Shown here one piece after another: positions 33,487 through 44,293 of a stretch of DNA of 64,000 nucleotides (positions within the stretch are counted from its first letter, which is position 1; every line of letters begins with the position of its first letter). A program made the translations under genes and the position numbers. This DNA comes from Buchnera aphidicola (Sipha maydis) (GTDB taxonomy: Bacteria > Pseudomonadota > Gammaproteobacteria > Enterobacterales > Enterobacteriaceae), in the NCBI RefSeq assembly GCF_024029855.1, contig NZ_CP097205.1, positions 248,001 to 312,000 on the forward strand, written 5' to 3'. The notes under the pieces are model-generated. The model ran no database searches. It was not told where the DNA came from and worked only from the letters and a program-made list of their open reading frames with translations.

Positions 33487-34818
33487 TTATAAATTTAAAT
33501 TTGCTCTTTTAAATGAAGATTTATATTGTTTTGACAACAACAAAGTTTGTATGTGCAATATCAAATCTATAATTACTACAACAACAATTAATAACGATGT
33601 CCCTCCAAAATAAAACGGTGTATGCATAACTTGACGCATAAATTCTGGAATTAAACATATCAATACAATATAAATTGAATTTACAAATGTTAATTTAAAC
33701 ATAATTTTTTGAATGTACTCAGAAGTATTCTTCCCAGGTCTAATTCCTTGAATAAATGCTCCTGATTTTTTTAAATTCTCAGAAGTTTCTCGCGCATTGA
33801 AAGCTAAATTAGTATAAAAAAAACAGAAAAAAATTATAGATATCGCATAAAAAATAATATATATCGATTTTCCAGGTTGAAAATTATCAAAAAGAATATT
33901 AAAAAAATTTAAAGAATTTTTATGATAATCTCTTAACCAAGAAATAATTGTCAATGGAAATAAAATAATACTAGAAGCAAAAATTGCTGGAATTACTCCA
34001 GACATATTAATTTTTAAAGGTAAATGTGAGACTTGCGTCAAATGCATTTTATATCTTTGTTGTTGATTTGAATAATAAATCGGTATTTTCCGTTGACTTT
34101 TTTCTATAAAAACTACAAAAAAAATAATCAAAAAAATAAATAATAATGATAAAATAAACAACATAAAATGAAAATGTCCTAATTTTAGTTCAGATATAGT
34201 ATGGGAAATTACAACTGGCAAATGAGAAACAATACCTGCAAAAATCATGACAGAAATTCCATTTCCTATTCCATTTTCTGTAATCAAATCACCTAACCAA
34301 ATTAAAAAAATTGTACCAGTAACTAAACTAATAATTGCAGTTATATAAAAAACAGCATCTAATTTAAAAATTAAACGTCTTATTCCTGGAATATTTGATA
34401 AACTTAAAGAAATCCCAGAAGCTTGTATGATAGCTATTACTAACGTTAAATTTTTTGTATATTGATTAATTTTAATACGACCAACTTCACCTTCTTTTTT
34501 TAAATTTTTCCAAGAAGGATATATAAAAGTCAATAATTGTACAATAATTGAAGAAGAAATATAAGGCATAATTCCTAAAGAAAAAATTGAAGCTCTACTT
34601 AATGCTCCTCCAGAAAAAATATTTAACATCTCAACAAGAGTTCCTTCTTGATGATTTAATAATTTTGATAAAGCAAAAATATCAATTCCAGGAATAGGAA
34701 TAAAAGATCCTAAACGAAAAATAATTAAAGCAAAAATTAAAAATAAAACTCTTTTTTGTATATCAGAAAAATTTACTCTGATATCTTGATAATTTAACCC
34801 TAAATTAAATTTTTCCAT
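33487..34818 (-). CDS. secY: SecY, protein translocase channel subunit
   Basis: SecY forms the protein-conducting channel with SecE and SecG. The 443 residues match E. coli exactly. Ten hydrophobic helices are seen; the plug and gating regions GIDIFAL and FSGGALSRASIFSLGIMPYISSSIIVQLL are conserved, and the cytoplasmic loop GIRPGKNTSEYI that contacts the ribosome and SecA is intact. It lies between rplO and rpmJ. The ATG follows a GAGGAATAA ribosome site within ten bases of the rplO stop. Confidence 0.97.
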   Translation of the reverse strand: MEKFNLGLNYQDIRVNFSDIQKRVLFLIFALIIFRLGSFIPIPGIDIFALSKLLNHQEGTLVEMLNIFSGGALSRASIFSLGIMPYISSSIIVQLLTFIYPSWKNLKKEGEVGRIKINQYTKNLTLVIAIIQASGISLSLSNIPGIRRLIFKLDAVFYITAIISLVTGTIFLIWLGDLITENGIGNGISVMIFAGIVSHLPVVISHTISELKLGHFHFMLFILSLLFIFLIIFFVVFIEKSQRKIPIYYSNQQQRYKMHLTQVSHLPLKINMSGVIPAIFASSIILFPLTIISWLRDYHKNSLNFFNILFDNFQPGKSIYIIFYAISIIFFCFFYTNLAFNARETSENLKKSGAFIQGIRPGKNTSEYIQKIMFKLTFVNSIYIVLICLIPEFMRQVMHTPFYFGGTSLLIVVVVIIDLILHIQTLLLSKQYKSSFKRANLNL

Positions 34819-34827
34819 GTTATTATT

Positions 34828-35262
34828 TTATTCCTCAATTGTTCCCCCGCAAGATTCAATAATTTTACGTGCACCTTTTGTAACTTTAATTCCTTTTACA
34901 ATTATAGGAAAATTAATAATCCCAGAAGAAATTATTTTGACATACCTTATACAAGAGTTAATAATGTTTCTCTTGATTAAATTCTTTAAATTTACTATTT
35001 CATTTTTCTTAAAAGATAATAATTCAGATAATCTCACTTCTGTACTATATTTTTTTTTACAAGACACAAACCCAAATTTTGGAATTCTTCGATAAAATGG
35101 TGTTTGACCACCTTCAAACCCTCTACGAATTCCACCTCCAGTTCTAGATTTCTGACCTTTATGCCCTCTTCCAGAAGTTTTTCCAAAACCAGAACCAATA
35201 CCCCTTCCCAAACGTTTTTTTTTTTTATTTCTACAATCTAAAAAAACAGTATTTAAATACAT
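34828..35262 (-). CDS. rplO: Ribosomal protein L15
   Basis: L15 is a late-assembly 50S protein. The 144 residues equal the E. coli length. The Gly-rich N-terminal [27 protein letters not shown] and [18 protein letters not shown] are typical. The middle is more diverged, with an Ile/Asn-rich stretch. It is followed by secY and preceded by rpmD, whose stop lies 12 bases upstream. Confidence 0.96.
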   Translation of the reverse strand: MYLNTVFLDCRNKKKKRLGRGIGSGFGKTSGRGHKGQKSRTGGGIRRGFEGGQTPFYRRIPKFGFVSCKKKYSTEVRLSELLSFKKNEIVNLKNLIKRNIINSCIRYVKIISSGIINFPIIVKGIKVTKGARKIIESCGGTIEE

Positions 35263-35274
35263 AAAGATCCTCGT

Positions 35275-35454
35275 CTATCTTCTTACTTCTAAAAGATAAA
35301 AAACTTTTTTTATCATTCCTAAAATAGATTTATTTTGCTTTCTTTTCACAATATGATTAATACGACGTAAACCTAAACCTTTTAAAATTAATTTATGTTT
35401 AGGTAATATTCCAATACTACTTTTAATTTGTTTAATAATAAAAAATTTTCCCAT
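35275..35454 (-). CDS. rpmD: Ribosomal protein L30
   Basis: Read on the minus strand, this 59-residue protein equals the E. coli length. It starts MGKFFIIKQIKSSIGILPKH and has the family core LKGLGLRRINHIV, ending VFYLLEVRR. It occupies the gap between rpsE and rplO, its fixed place in the spc operon. Six bases separate the rpsE stop from its ATG, so translation is probably coupled. Confidence 0.95.
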   Translation of the reverse strand: MGKFFIIKQIKSSIGILPKHKLILKGLGLRRINHIVKRKQNKSILGMIKKVFYLLEVRR

Positions 35455-35460
35455 TTTTAT

Positions 35461-35967
35461 TTACTCCAATATTTCTTTCATAGATTTATTTCTTTTTTGT
35501 GAAATATATTTAGGAGATTTCATGTTACATAAACCATTTATTGTTGCACGAACTACGTTAATTGGGTTTGTTGATCCATAAGTTTTTGCTAAAACATTTT
35601 GTATACCCGAAACTTCAAAAACTGCTCTCATCGCTCCTCCTGCAATTATCCCAGTTCCTTTAGAAGCAGGTTTCATAAATATTTTCGAACTCGTAAAAGA
35701 TTGTTTAACTGAGTACTGTAAAGTATTATTTACAATTTGAAAACTAACCATATTACGACGAGCTTTTTCCATAGCTTTTTGAATAGCAAAAGGAACTTCT
35801 CTAGCCTTTCCATATCCAAATCCAACTTTTCCATTTTTGTTTCCTACAACCGCTAACGCAGTAAAAGAAAAAATCCTTCCGCCTTTAACAGTTTTTGAAA
35901 CACGATTGACAGTAATCAACTTCTCTTTTAATTCGCCAATATTCTTTTTTTCAATATTATTAATCAT
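35461..35967 (-). CDS. rpsE: Ribosomal protein S5
   Basis: S5 supports decoding fidelity and the mRNA entry site. The 168 residues compare with 167. [24 protein letters not shown] (the RNA-binding fold, over residues 12-35), [32 protein letters not shown] and [14 protein letters not shown] are conserved. It follows rplR by 14 bases. Confidence 0.96.
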   Translation of the reverse strand: MINNIEKKNIGELKEKLITVNRVSKTVKGGRIFSFTALAVVGNKNGKVGFGYGKAREVPFAIQKAMEKARRNMVSFQIVNNTLQYSVKQSFTSSKIFMKPASKGTGIIAGGAMRAVFEVSGIQNVLAKTYGSTNPINVVRATINGLCNMKSPKYISQKRNKSMKEILE

Positions 35968-35981
35968 ATAATAGTTTTACC

Positions 35982-36347
35982 TTAAAACTGAAGTCCACAT
36001 TTACGAGCAGAATTCGCTAATGATTGAATTCTACCATGATATTTAAATCCAGAACGATCAAAAGAAACCCTTTTAATTCCTTTTTTTAAAGCTCTTTGAG
36101 CTATAATTTTTCCAATCAATTTAGAAGATTCTTGATTTCCAGTATAATTCAGTTTTCTTTGGATATTTTTTTCTAAAGTAGATGCATAAGCTAAAACAGA
36201 AAAATTATCTTTAGAAATAATTTGAGCATATATATGACGCGAAGTTCGATGTATAACTAAACGTGTCACACGTAATCTTTTTAATTTCATGCGAATTTTC
36301 AAAGATCGTTTTTTTCTCATAAAAATTCTATTCTTGACAACTTTCAT
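35982..36347 (-). CDS. rplR: Ribosomal protein L18
   Basis: L18 binds 5S rRNA in the central protuberance. [19 protein letters not shown] and [27 protein letters not shown] are conserved. From the ATG at 36347, which overlaps the rplF stop as TAATG, the protein has 121 residues (usual 117). An internal ATG at 36320 would give 112. I keep the outer start for its coupling to rplF, but the N-terminus resembles E. coli poorly. Confidence 0.93.
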   Translation of the reverse strand: MKVVKNRIFMRKKRSLKIRMKLKRLRVTRLVIHRTSRHIYAQIISKDNFSVLAYASTLEKNIQRKLNYTGNQESSKLIGKIIAQRALKKGIKRVSFDRSGFKYHGRIQSLANSARKCGLQF

Positions 36348-36889
36348 TACTTTTTTTTCGCCTCTTTTATTCTTACAAATTCATTTGCATATCTTATACC
36401 TTTTCCTTTATACGCATCAGGTTTACGAAAATTTCTTAAATTTTCTGCTACTTGTCCTACTAACCTTTTATCTATTCCTTTAATGACAATTTCCGTTTGA
36501 GATTTTAATTCAGCTGATATACCTATAGGTAAATCATATATAACGCTATGAGAATAACCTAAAGACATCACAATTTTTTCTTGTTTACTTCCTTCTAATG
36601 AAAATCGATATCCTACACCTACTAAATTTAACTGTTTAAAAAATCCAATAGTCACTCCAATAATCATGGAATTAATTAATGAACGAGAAGTTCCAGCATG
36701 CATCCATCCTATTCCAGAAGATATTCGTGATTTAAAACTTAGAACATTATTTTTATAGTTTATTTGAACAGAATCATGTAATATAAGTTTTAATCTACCT
36801 TTAATACCTTTTATAACAACTTCTTGTTTATTAATTTTGATAATAACATTCTTGGGAACTATAATTGAACGCTTAGCAATTCTAGACAT
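36347..36889 (-). CDS. rplF: Ribosomal protein L6
   Basis: L6 lies near the factor-binding site of the 50S subunit. The ATG at 36889 follows AGGAGAAAGT and gives 180 residues (usual 177); the frame continues upstream into rpsH without support. [35 protein letters not shown] and [16 protein letters not shown] are conserved. Order rpsH-rplF-rplR is standard. Confidence 0.96.
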   Translation of the reverse strand: MSRIAKRSIIVPKNVIIKINKQEVVIKGIKGRLKLILHDSVQINYKNNVLSFKSRISSGIGWMHAGTSRSLINSMIIGVTIGFFKQLNLVGVGYRFSLEGSKQEKIVMSLGYSHSVIYDLPIGISAELKSQTEIVIKGIDKRLVGQVAENLRNFRKPDAYKGKGIRYANEFVRIKEAKKK

Positions 36890-36900
36890 ACTTTCTCCTA

Positions 36901-37293
36901 TTAAGAGACATAACAAATAATTTCACCACCTACACCTTGTTTCTTTGCTTCTTTATCAGATAAAATTCCTTTTGAAGTAGAAATTATAACAATTCCTAAA
37001 CCCGACATAACGCTCGGTATATCATCTTTATTTTTATATACTCTTAATCCAGGTTTGCTAACACGTATAATATTTTCTATTACAGGATTACCTTGAAAAT
37101 ATTTTAAAAAAATTTCTAAATAAGGTTTATCAGATTTGTTAGACAAAATTTCTTTAATATATCCTTCTCTTTGTAATAATATAGCAATTTCTTGTTTAAA
37201 ATAAGAAAAAGGAATTTTTACAGAAATTTTTTTAGCAAATTGACCATTTTTAATCCGTACAAACATATCTGCTACAGGATCATGTATACTCAT
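36901..37293 (-). CDS. rpsH: Ribosomal protein S8
   Basis: S8 binds the central domain of 16S rRNA and is the translational repressor of the spc operon in E. coli. The 130 residues equal the E. coli length. It begins MSIHDPVADMFVRIKNGQ and ends with the RNA-binding STSKGILSDKEAKKQGVGGEIICYV. An adjacent rplE-like regulatory target cannot be recognised by eye. Confidence 0.96.
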   Translation of the reverse strand: MSIHDPVADMFVRIKNGQFAKKISVKIPFSYFKQEIAILLQREGYIKEILSNKSDKPYLEIFLKYFQGNPVIENIIRVSKPGLRVYKNKDDIPSVMSGLGIVIISTSKGILSDKEAKKQGVGGEIICYVS

Positions 37294-37323
37294 AACATTC
37301 TTTCCTAATATTTTTAAAAAATT

Positions 37324-37629
37324 TTACCAACTTGATTTTCTTAAACCTGGAATTTCTCCTCTCATTGCAGCTTCTCTTAACTTTATTCTACTTAAACCAA
37401 ATTTTCTTAAAAATCCATGTGGTCTACCAGTTAATAAACAACGATTTCTTTTTCGAGAAGAGCTAGAATCTCTAGGTAATTTTTGTAATTTAAAAACAGC
37501 ATTTAAACGTTCTTTTTCTGATATTTTTAAATTAAGAACTAAAGACTTTAAATGCATTCTTTTTTTATAAAACTTTTTTACTAAATATGCACGCTTTAAT
37601 TCTCTTTCTTTCATTGACTGCTTTGCCAT
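37324..37629 (-). CDS. rpsN: Ribosomal protein S14
   Basis: S14 is a head protein of the 30S subunit. The ATG at 37629 ([10 protein letters not shown]) follows AAGGATTAA and gives 101 residues, exactly the E. coli length; the upstream continuation of the frame is inside rpl[32 protein letters not shown] is intact. It is the zinc-free type, lacking the paired Cys motifs. Confidence 0.96.
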   Translation of the reverse strand: MAKQSMKERELKRAYLVKKFYKKRMHLKSLVLNLKISEKERLNAVFKLQKLPRDSSSSRKRNRCLLTGRPHGFLRKFGLSRIKLREAAMRGEIPGLRKSSW

Positions 37630-37651
37630 AAAAAAATTAATCCTTATAAAC

Positions 37652-38191
37652 TTATTTCCGAAAAGGAAAATTAAATTTCGATAATAAAAATAAAGCCTCT
37701 TCATTAGAATTAGCTGTAGTTACAATAGTGATATTAAATCCTCTAATATTATCAATTTTTTCATAATCTATTTCAGGAAAAATTATTTGTTCTTTAATTC
37801 CAAAATTATAATTTCCAAAACCATCAAAAGAATTTCTTGAAAATCCTCTAAAATCTCTAATTCTTGGAATAACAATATTTATTAATTTATTGAAAAAATG
37901 CCATTTCCTTAAACCACGTAAAGTAACTTTACATCCAATAGAATACCCTTTTCTAATTTTAAAACCTGCAATAGATTTTTTTGCTCGTGTAATACATGCT
38001 TTTTGTCCAGAAATTAAAGTTAAATCAGAAATTGCGCAATCTAATTTCTTTTTATTAACAATAGAATCTCCTACACCAATATTTAAAGAAATTTTATCTA
38101 TTTTTGGAACTTGCATAATAGAAGTGTAATTAAATTTTTTTAAAAATTCTGGAACAATTTTTTCCCTATAAAAACTTAACATATCTTTCAT
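37652..38191 (-). CDS. rplE: Ribosomal protein L5
   Basis: L5 binds 5S rRNA and contacts P-site tRNA and S13. The 179 residues equal the E. coli length. [30 protein letters not shown] and [19 protein letters not shown] are conserved. GAGTGGAATTTAATA precedes the ATG. It lies between rplX and rpsN. Confidence 0.96.
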   Translation of the reverse strand: MKDMLSFYREKIVPEFLKKFNYTSIMQVPKIDKISLNIGVGDSIVNKKKLDCAISDLTLISGQKACITRAKKSIAGFKIRKGYSIGCKVTLRGLRKWHFFNKLINIVIPRIRDFRGFSRNSFDGFGNYNFGIKEQIIFPEIDYEKIDNIRGFNITIVTTANSNEEALFLLSKFNFPFRK

Positions 38192-38204
38192 TATTAAATT
38201 CCAC

Positions 38205-38519
38205 TCACTCTATACAAATATTATTTGATTTAAAAAAACGAATTTTTTTTCCATTTTTAAATTTAAATCCAATTCTATCAGGCTTATTTGTTTCTGGATT
38301 TAAAATCGCTATATTAGAAACATGTAAATAAGATTCTTTTTGTAAAATACCACCTTTTTGATTTCTCGAAGGAACAGGTTTTTGATGTTTTTTAACCATA
38401 TTAATACCTTCAACAATTACCTTATCTTTTGATAAAAATTTTTTTATAATTCCTATTTTACCTTTCTCTTTTCCTGCTATAACAATTACTTTATCATTAA
38501 AACGTATTTTAGCAGCCAT
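38205..38519 (-). CDS. rplX: Ribosomal protein L24
   Basis: L24 starts assembly of the 50S subunit at the 5' end of 23S rRNA. The 104 residues equal the E. coli length. The KOW segment [20 protein letters not shown] and [21 protein letters not shown] are conserved. It follows rplN by 26 bases. Confidence 0.96.
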   Translation of the reverse strand: MAAKIRFNDKVIVIAGKEKGKIGIIKKFLSKDKVIVEGINMVKKHQKPVPSRNQKGGILQKESYLHVSNIAILNPETNKPDRIGFKFKNGKKIRFFKSNNICIE

Positions 38520-38545
38520 TATCTTATCCCGTTAAAAAATAATTT

Positions 38546-38914
38546 TTATAATACTTCTGGAGCTAAAGATATAATTTTCATAAATTTTTCTACACGTAAT
38601 TCACGCGTTACAGGGCCAAAAATACGCGTACCAATAGGCTGTTCATTATTATTTAAAATAACGCAAGAATTACTATCAAATCTAATTAAAGATCCATCAG
38701 ATCTTCTAATTCCTTTTTTAGTTCTGACAATAACAGCCTTTAAAACTTCTCCTTTTTTTACTTTCCCTCTTGGTATAGCATCTTTGACAGCAATCTTAAT
38801 AATATCTCCAATATTTGCATATCTTTTTTTAGATCCACCCAATACCTTAATACACATTACAGAACGCGCTCCTGAATTATCTGCAGCCTGTAAAACAGTT
38901 TGCTCTTGAATCAT
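38546..38914 (-). CDS. rplN: Ribosomal protein L14
   Basis: L14 forms part of the intersubunit bridges. The 122 residues compare with 123. [27 protein letters not shown] and [27 protein letters not shown] are nearly unchanged from E. coli. First gene of the spc group here; a 92-base AT-rich gap separates it from rpsQ and may hold the spc promoter, though I cannot point to boxes. Confidence 0.97.
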   Translation of the reverse strand: MIQEQTVLQAADNSGARSVMCIKVLGGSKKRYANIGDIIKIAVKDAIPRGKVKKGEVLKAVIVRTKKGIRRSDGSLIRFDSNSCVILNNNEQPIGTRIFGPVTRELRVEKFMKIISLAPEVL

Positions 38915-39006
38915 ATATTAAAATACCTTATATTTAATTTTAATAAAAAAAATTAATATGCTAGAAAACATGAAAAAAAATTTATCATGTTCTCTAAAAT
39001 ATTATT

Positions 39007-39261
39007 TTAAAAAACATTTTTCTTAACAATCTCTACTAAAGTCCAAGATTTAGTTTTGGAAATTGGGCGACATTCTTTAATAATTACTTGATCTCCAATA
39101 GAACATTGATTTTTTTCATCATGAACATGTAATTTCGTTCTTTTTTTAATAAATTTTTTATATATCGGATGTTTAATAAATCTTTCAACAACAACTATAA
39201 TAGATTTTTGCATACGATTACTTTTTACATATCCTTGTAAAAATTTACTTTTTTCTGACAT
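39007..39261 (-). CDS. rpsQ: Ribosomal protein S17
   Basis: S17 binds the 5' domain of 16S rRNA. The 84 residues equal the E. coli length. [33 protein letters not shown] and [23 protein letters not shown] are conserved. Its start overlaps the rpmC end by 17 bases, a common arrangement that suggests coupling. Last gene of the S10 group. Confidence 0.96.
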   Translation of the reverse strand: MSEKSKFLQGYVKSNRMQKSIIVVVERFIKHPIYKKFIKKRTKLHVHDEKNQCSIGDQVIIKECRPISKTKSWTLVEIVKKNVF

Positions 39262-39451
39262 ATTTTTTTTCCTGTTCAGACAATATCGTTTTTAAAATCG
39301 CAATTTTTTTTCTATTTTCTTTTAATAAATGCGTATTTTGTAATTTTTTATTAGATAATTGCATTTTTAAATTAAATTTTTCTCTTAAAAGACTTATTAA
39401 TTCTAAATTTAAATCCTCATATTTTTTTTTTCTTAATTCATTTACTTTCAT
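39245..39451 (-). CDS. rpmC: Ribosomal protein L29
   Basis: L29 sits at the peptide exit tunnel beside L23. The 68 residues compare with 63. [31 protein letters not shown] matches the two-helix hairpin start, and [13 protein letters not shown] the second helix. It overlaps rplP by four bases (ATGA) and rpsQ by 17. Confidence 0.95.
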   Translation of the reverse strand: MKVNELRKKKYEDLNLELISLLREKFNLKMQLSNKKLQNTHLLKENRKKIAILKTILSEQEKKYVRKK

Positions 39452-39867
39452 AAGTTTTCCATTTTTAATATAAAAGTCGTCTTAACAGGTAATTTAGCTG
39501 ATGCTAACTTTAAAGATTTACGAGCAAGTTCTTCCGAAACTCCACTTAACTCATATATTATTTTCCCTGGTTTTATTAAAGATACCCAATACTCTACATT
39601 CCCTTTTCCTTTCCCCATTCTCACTTCTATCGGTTTTTGTGTAATCGGTTTATCTGGAAAAACACGTATTCTTAATTTTCCTATTCTTTTTAAAAATCCT
39701 ACAATGCATTTTCTTCCTGCTTCAAGTTGAGAAACAGTAATACGACCACGTGTAATAGCTTGTAAACCAAATGGAGAAAAAAGTAAATCACTATTTAAAC
39801 ACATTCCTCTATTACGTCCTTTATGCATTTTTTGATACTTACTCTTACGAGGAATCAATTTTATCAT
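39448..39867 (-). CDS. rplP: Ribosomal protein L16
   Basis: L16 helps position tRNA in the A site and supports peptidyl transfer. The 139 residues compare with 136; three extra residues lie at the N-terminus. [35 protein letters not shown] and [13 protein letters not shown] are conserved. It lies between rpsC and rpmC. Confidence 0.96.
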   Translation of the reverse strand: MIKLIPRKSKYQKMHKGRNRGMCLNSDLLFSPFGLQAITRGRITVSQLEAGRKCIVGFLKRIGKLRIRVFPDKPITQKPIEVRMGKGKGNVEYWVSLIKPGKIIYELSGVSEELARKSLKLASAKLPVKTTFILKMENL

Positions 39868-39883
39868 AAATCAATTTCCTTAT

Positions 39884-40579
39884 TTAACGAATTCTCTTAT
39901 TTTTTTTAAAATTTTCTCGAATTTTAATATTTTTCTCAATTTCTGGCATTCCACCTAAAATTTCTCCCTTAAATATCCAAACTTTGACTCCAACAACTCC
40001 ATAAGTTGTATGAGCTTCTAACGAACTATAATCAATATCTGCTCTTAAAGTATGTAATGGAACACGTCCCTCTCTTTGCCATTCCGTTCTAGCGATTTCA
40101 GAACCCCCTAATCTTCCGCTGATTTCAACTTTAATCCCTTCAGCTCCATGTCTCATAGAATTTTGTATAGCTCTTTTCATTACTCTACGAAACATAACTC
40201 TTCTCTCTAATTGAGATACTATATTATCTGCAACTAATTTTGCATCTAACTCAGGTTTTCTAACTTCTGAAATAGTTATTTGAGATGGAACTTGAGAAAT
40301 ATGAGAAACCATTTTTCTTAATTTCTCAATATCTTCTCCTCTCTTCCCAATTACAATTCCAGGTCTTGCAGTATATATAATTATCTTTATTGTTTTAGAT
40401 GGTCTCTCAATAATTATTTTTGATATTGAAGCTCGAGATAATTTCTTAAACAAAAATTGACGCACTTGATAATCATTATTTAAATAACTAGAAAAATTTT
40501 TACTATTCGCAAACCATATTGAATTCCATTTTTTTATAATTCCTAATCTCATTCCATGTGGATGTACTTTTTGCCCCAT
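39884..40579 (-). CDS. rpsC: Ribosomal protein S3
   Basis: S3 lines the mRNA entry channel. The 231 residues compare with 233. [14 protein letters not shown], the KH motif [13 protein letters not shown] and the C-terminal [35 protein letters not shown] are conserved. It follows rplV by 21 bases. Confidence 0.97.
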   Translation of the reverse strand: MGQKVHPHGMRLGIIKKWNSIWFANSKNFSSYLNNDYQVRQFLFKKLSRASISKIIIERPSKTIKIIIYTARPGIVIGKRGEDIEKLRKMVSHISQVPSQITISEVRKPELDAKLVADNIVSQLERRVMFRRVMKRAIQNSMRHGAEGIKVEISGRLGGSEIARTEWQREGRVPLHTLRADIDYSSLEAHTTYGVVGVKVWIFKGEILGGMPEIEKNIKIRENFKKNKRIR

Positions 40580-40600
40580 TATGAAATATCTCCAAAATCA

Positions 40601-40930
40601 TCAATTTGATAATACAATTTTAATATTACTAGTACGCTTCAATATTTGATCTGCTCTTCCTTTTGCTCTAGGTAACATTCTTTTCATAGTTGGTCCTTGG
40701 TCTATTAAAATCTCGCTAATTTTAAGTAAATCAATATCTGCTCCACTATTATTTTCAGCATTAGCAATGGCAGATTCTAATACTTTTTTAATTAATAAAG
40801 CTGCTTTTTTATTAGAAAAATTTAATATATTTATTGCTTGATCAACTTTTTTTCCACGAATACAATTTGCTACTAATCTTAGTTTTTGAGCTGAAGAACG
40901 AACTTTCTTATATTTAGCTAAAATTTTCAA
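40601..40930 (-). CDS. rplV: Ribosomal protein L22
   Basis: L22 lines the exit tunnel with its extended hairpin. The 109 residues compare with 110. [41 protein letters not shown] and the hairpin tip [22 protein letters not shown] are conserved. It lies between rpsS and rpsC. Confidence 0.96.
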   Translation of the reverse strand: MKILAKYKKVRSSAQKLRLVANCIRGKKVDQAINILNFSNKKAALLIKKVLESAIANAENNSGADIDLLKISEILIDQGPTMKRMLPRAKGRADQILKRTSNIKIVLSN

Positions 40931-40954
40931 ATTTCTAACCTCTTACACAAAAAT

Positions 40955-41233
40955 TTATCTTTTTTTAATTTTTCTATCAGCTGCATGACTTCTAAAAGTT
41001 CTTGTTAAAGAAAATTCACCTAGCTTATGACCAACCATTTCTTCTGTAATAAAAACAGGAATATGTCTTTTCCCATTATGTACTAAAAAAGTTAAACCAA
41101 TCATATTGGGAAAAATAGTAGATCTTCTTGACCATGTTTTAATAGGTTTTTTATCTTTTTTTGAACGAGCTAATTCTACCTTTTTAAATAAACTTTCATC
41201 AATATAAGGTCCTTTTTTTAAAGAACGAGGCAT
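40955..41233 (-). CDS. rpsS: Ribosomal protein S19
   Basis: S19 forms the head bridge with S13. The 92 residues equal the E. coli length. [41 protein letters not shown] and [16 protein letters not shown] are conserved. It follows rplB by 24 bases. Confidence 0.97.
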   Translation of the reverse strand: MPRSLKKGPYIDESLFKKVELARSKKDKKPIKTWSRRSTIFPNMIGLTFLVHNGKRHIPVFITEEMVGHKLGEFSLTRTFRSHAADRKIKKR

Positions 41234-41257
41234 AATAAAATTTTCCTATATTTTAAA

Positions 41258-42079
41258 TTATTTTTTACGAAAACGAATAATAAATTTCTTTGTTCTTTTA
41301 TTTTTTCTTGTTTTTTTTCCTTTTGTTTGTACTCCCCAAGGTGTAACAGGATGTTTACCAAAATTTTTTCCTTCTCCACCACCATGTGGATGATCAATAG
41401 GATTCATTGCTGTTCCACGTACAGTCGGACGTACTCCTCTCCAACGAGAAACTCCAGCCTTACCAAAAACTTTTAACATATGTTCAGAATTTCCAACTTC
41501 ACCAATAGTTGCTCTACATATAGATAAAATTTTTCTTATTTCTCCAGAACGCATTCGTACACTCACATATTTTTCCTCTTTAGAAATTATTTGTAAATAA
41601 CTTCCCGCAGAACGCGCTAATTGTCCACCTCTTCCAGGTTTTAATTCTACATTATGTATTAAAGATCCTACAGGAATGTTTTGCATAGGTAAAGCATTTC
41701 CTAATTTTATTTCTACAGTCGTACCAGAACAAATTTTATCTCCGATTTTTATTCCTTTAGGCGCTAAAATATATTTATAACATCCATCTTTATATAAGAT
41801 TAAAGCAATATGAGAAGAACGATTTGGATCATATTCTAAACGTACTACAGTAGCTACAACATTATCTTTATTTCTTTTAAAATCAATAATACGATATGCT
41901 CTTTTATGGCCTCCTCCAATATGTCGTGTAGTTATTCTTCCTTGATTGTTTCGTCCACCACTTTTATTTTTTTTTTTTAATAAATTAGCAAATGGTTTTC
42001 CTCTATGTAAAAAAGAATGTACTACTTTAATAACATGACGACGTCCTGGTGAAGTTGGTTTACATTTAACGATTGTCAT
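41258..42079 (-). CDS. rplB: Ribosomal protein L2
   Basis: L2 is needed for subunit joining and peptidyl transfer. The 273 residues equal the E. coli length. [34 protein letters not shown] and the late [20 protein letters not shown] with its conserved His are intact. The final basic tail is extended by Lys. It lies between rplW and rpsS. Confidence 0.97.
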   Translation of the reverse strand: MTIVKCKPTSPGRRHVIKVVHSFLHRGKPFANLLKKKNKSGGRNNQGRITTRHIGGGHKRAYRIIDFKRNKDNVVATVVRLEYDPNRSSHIALILYKDGCYKYILAPKGIKIGDKICSGTTVEIKLGNALPMQNIPVGSLIHNVELKPGRGGQLARSAGSYLQIISKEEKYVSVRMRSGEIRKILSICRATIGEVGNSEHMLKVFGKAGVSRWRGVRPTVRGTAMNPIDHPHGGGEGKNFGKHPVTPWGVQTKGKKTRKNKRTKKFIIRFRKK

Positions 42080-42106
42080 AAATAAAATTCTCTAATTTAT
42101 CTGAAA

Positions 42107-42403
42107 TTAATTATTTAAAAAATCTAAATTTTGATTTTTATGTAAAAAAACATACGCTTTTTTCCAATTTTTTTTAATCACTATATTTTTTCCTTTGCGT
42201 TTCCTTTTCCCTTTCACATTTAAAACATTAACTTTTTTAACTTTTAATTTAAACATTTTGAAAACAGATAATTTTATTTCCCGTTTAGTAGAATTTTTAC
42301 ATACCTTTAAAACAAGAACATTATTTGCTCCTCTACATCCATGAGATTTTTCCGAAACATGAAAAGAATATATTATATGAAATAAAAACTCTTGATTCAT
42401 CAT
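42107..42403 (-). CDS. rplW: Ribosomal protein L23
   Basis: L23 is the docking site for trigger factor and SRP at the tunnel exit; both partners are coded in this window. The 98 residues compare with 100. HVSEKSHGC, VLVLKVCKNSTKREIKLSVFKMF and WKKAYVFLHKNQNLDFL are conserved. The start overlaps the rplD stop by four bases. Confidence 0.95.
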   Translation of the reverse strand: MMNQEFLFHIIYSFHVSEKSHGCRGANNVLVLKVCKNSTKREIKLSVFKMFKLKVKKVNVLNVKGKRKRKGKNIVIKKNWKKAYVFLHKNQNLDFLNN

Positions 42404-43008
42404 GAAAATTTTTCCTCAAGATTTTTTAAAGCTGATAAAGTAATTAAAATATTTCTATACTTTAATAGTAATACAGGGTTAACAAAATTTACTCCAATCG
42501 CTTTCACTTGATATAAATTCCTAGATGCTAATAATAATTCCTTAGATAAATTTTCTTGTATAATCATAGAATTTACATGTATATCAAATTTTTCTAATTT
42601 TTTTATTAAAATTTTTGTTTTAGGAATATTAATATTAAAATCCTTAAAAACAATTAAACGTTTCTGAGAAATTAATTTAGAAAATATACACTTCATTGCT
42701 CCGCGATACATTTTCTTATTAATCTTTTGAAAATAGTCTCTGGTTTTTGCAGCAAAAGTTACACCACCTGAACGCCAAATCGGACTTCTAATAGATCCCA
42801 CTCGAGCTCTACCCGTCCCTTTTTGACGCCAAGGTTTTTTACCTGATCCAGAAACTTCAGATCTATTTTTTTGAGCTTTAGTCCCTTGTCTACAAGAAAT
42901 CAAGTAAGACTTTAAAACTTGATTTACTAAAAATTTATTAAAACTACATTGAAAAATTAACTTAGAAAGTTTAACATATTCATTTGTATCTTTTAATCTT
43001 ATTTCCAT
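42400..43008 (-). CDS. rplD: Ribosomal protein L4
   Basis: L4 lines the exit tunnel and, in E. coli, represses its own operon through the S10 leader. The 202 residues compare with 201. RQGTKAQKNRSEVSGSGKKPWRQKGTGRAR and SPIWRSGGVTFAAKTRDYFQKINKKM are conserved. The leader here is too short to form the E. coli L4 target. Confidence 0.96.
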   Translation of the reverse strand: MEIRLKDTNEYVKLSKLIFQCSFNKFLVNQVLKSYLISCRQGTKAQKNRSEVSGSGKKPWRQKGTGRARVGSIRSPIWRSGGVTFAAKTRDYFQKINKKMYRGAMKCIFSKLISQKRLIVFKDFNINIPKTKILIKKLEKFDIHVNSMIIQENLSKELLLASRNLYQVKAIGVNFVNPVLLLKYRNILITLSALKNLEEKFS

Positions 43009-43021
43009 TTTATATACCTCC

Positions 43022-43654
43022 TTAACTTTTTTTCACAGATGGCTTAATAATTAAATTGCCATTCAAAATCCCAGGAACAGATCCTTTTATCAAAAGATAT
43101 TTCTTTTTAACATCTATCTTAATGATAGATAAACTTTGTATAGTTACTCTTGTATTTCCTAAATGACCAGCCATTTTTTTCCCTTTAAAAACTCTTCCAG
43201 GAGTTTGATTTTGACCAATAGAACCAGGAGCTCGATGAGATAAAGAATTTCCATGAGAAGCATCCTGTGAAGAAAAATTCCAACGTTTAATAGTTCCAGA
43301 AAATCCTTTACCTCTAGATATTCCTGTGATATCAACTTTTTTAAAATTTTTTAAAAAATCAATATAAATTTTTTGCCCAACAAAAAAACTATCATTACAA
43401 GAAACTTTAAACTCCCACAAACCACGTCCAGCTAAAATATTATTTTTTTTAAAATGCCCAAGTTCTGGCTTATTTAAAGCGCGTAATTTTTTTGTTCCAG
43501 TAGTTAATTGTACTGTAAAAAAATTTTTACAAGGGTGAGTTTTAATCTGAGTAATTCTATTTTCTACAATTTCAACTACTGTCACAGGAATAGAATTTCC
43601 TTCCTTACTAAAAATTCTTGTCATTCCAAGTTTTTTACCCACTAATCCAAGCAC
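43022..43654 (-). CDS. rplC: Ribosomal protein L3
   Basis: L3 starts 50S assembly. The 210 residues compare with 209. [42 protein letters not shown] and [23 protein letters not shown] are conserved. The Gln that is methylated in E. coli is present in GQNQTPG. It lies between rpsJ and rplD. Confidence 0.97.
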   Translation of the reverse strand: MLGLVGKKLGMTRIFSKEGNSIPVTVVEIVENRITQIKTHPCKNFFTVQLTTGTKKLRALNKPELGHFKKNNILAGRGLWEFKVSCNDSFFVGQKIYIDFLKNFKKVDITGISRGKGFSGTIKRWNFSSQDASHGNSLSHRAPGSIGQNQTPGRVFKGKKMAGHLGNTRVTIQSLSIIKIDVKKKYLLIKGSVPGILNGNLIIKPSVKKS

Positions 43655-43683
43655 AATTTTATAAACTCCTAAAAGTAAAATGA

Positions 43684-43995
43684 TTAACCTAAACTTATTT
43701 GTACATCAACACCAGCAGCAAGATCGAGTCTCATTAAAGCATCAACAGTTTTTTCAGTAGGCTCAACAATATCTATTAATCTTTTATGAGTACGAATTTC
43801 ATATTGATCACGTGCATCTTTATTTACATGAGGAGAAACCAAAATAGTAAATTTTTCTTTTCTTGTAGGTAAAGGTATAGGACCACAAACTCGTGCACCT
43901 GTTCTTTTTGCTGTTGCAACAATTTCTGCAGTAGAGTAATCTATTAATTTGTGATCAAAAGCTTTCAAACGTATTCTAATTCTCTGGTTCTGCAT
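43684..43995 (-). CDS. rpsJ: Ribosomal protein S10
   Basis: S10 is a head protein and also the NusE partner of NusB (coded at 0.7 kb) in antitermination. The 103 residues equal the E. coli length. [57 protein letters not shown] are nearly identical to E. coli. First gene of the long ribosomal operon. GGAG lies 13 bases before the ATG. Confidence 0.97.
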   Translation of the reverse strand: MQNQRIRIRLKAFDHKLIDYSTAEIVATAKRTGARVCGPIPLPTRKEKFTILVSPHVNKDARDQYEIRTHKRLIDIVEPTEKTVDALMRLDLAAGVDVQISLG

Positions 43996-44018
43996 AATCT
44001 CAGAACTCCAATTATTGG

Positions 44019-44024
44019 ATTATA
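44019..44024 (-). promoter_or_regulatory. Possible -10 box of the S10 operon
   Basis: The minus strand has a perfect TATAAT 24 bases before rpsJ; the upstream -35 region is poor. Just upstream, at about 44041-44066, lies a short ACTCTC/GAGAGT hairpin followed by T, which may be a remnant leader or attenuator. The leader after this -10 would be only about 17 bases. Confidence 0.35.
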
Positions 44025-44260
44025 GTAAAAACTAAAAATTACTCTCCATAAAAAATTAGAGAGTATTTTAGAATAATTTCTTCTAATAAATCAATTTATT
44101 GATATTAGAATTTCAAAAAAATTTCATTAATTATCTATAAATAATATTATAAAAACAAAATTTTTACAAATTAATGCTAAATATGAAATTTTATAAATAT
44201 ATTTTATCAAAAATAATATCTTTACAAATTAAAATTAAAAATTTTTCACTTAGAATAAAA

Positions 44261-44293
44261 AAATCAAGAAAAGCAAAAATCTTTTCTTGATTT
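44261..44293 (-). terminator. Rho-independent terminator after tufA
   Basis: A 13-bp perfect stem, AAATCAAGAAAAG / CTTTTCTTGATTT, with a 7-base loop lies 49 bases after the tufA stop. On the minus strand it is followed by a T run. It separates the str operon from the S10 operon. Confidence 0.85.
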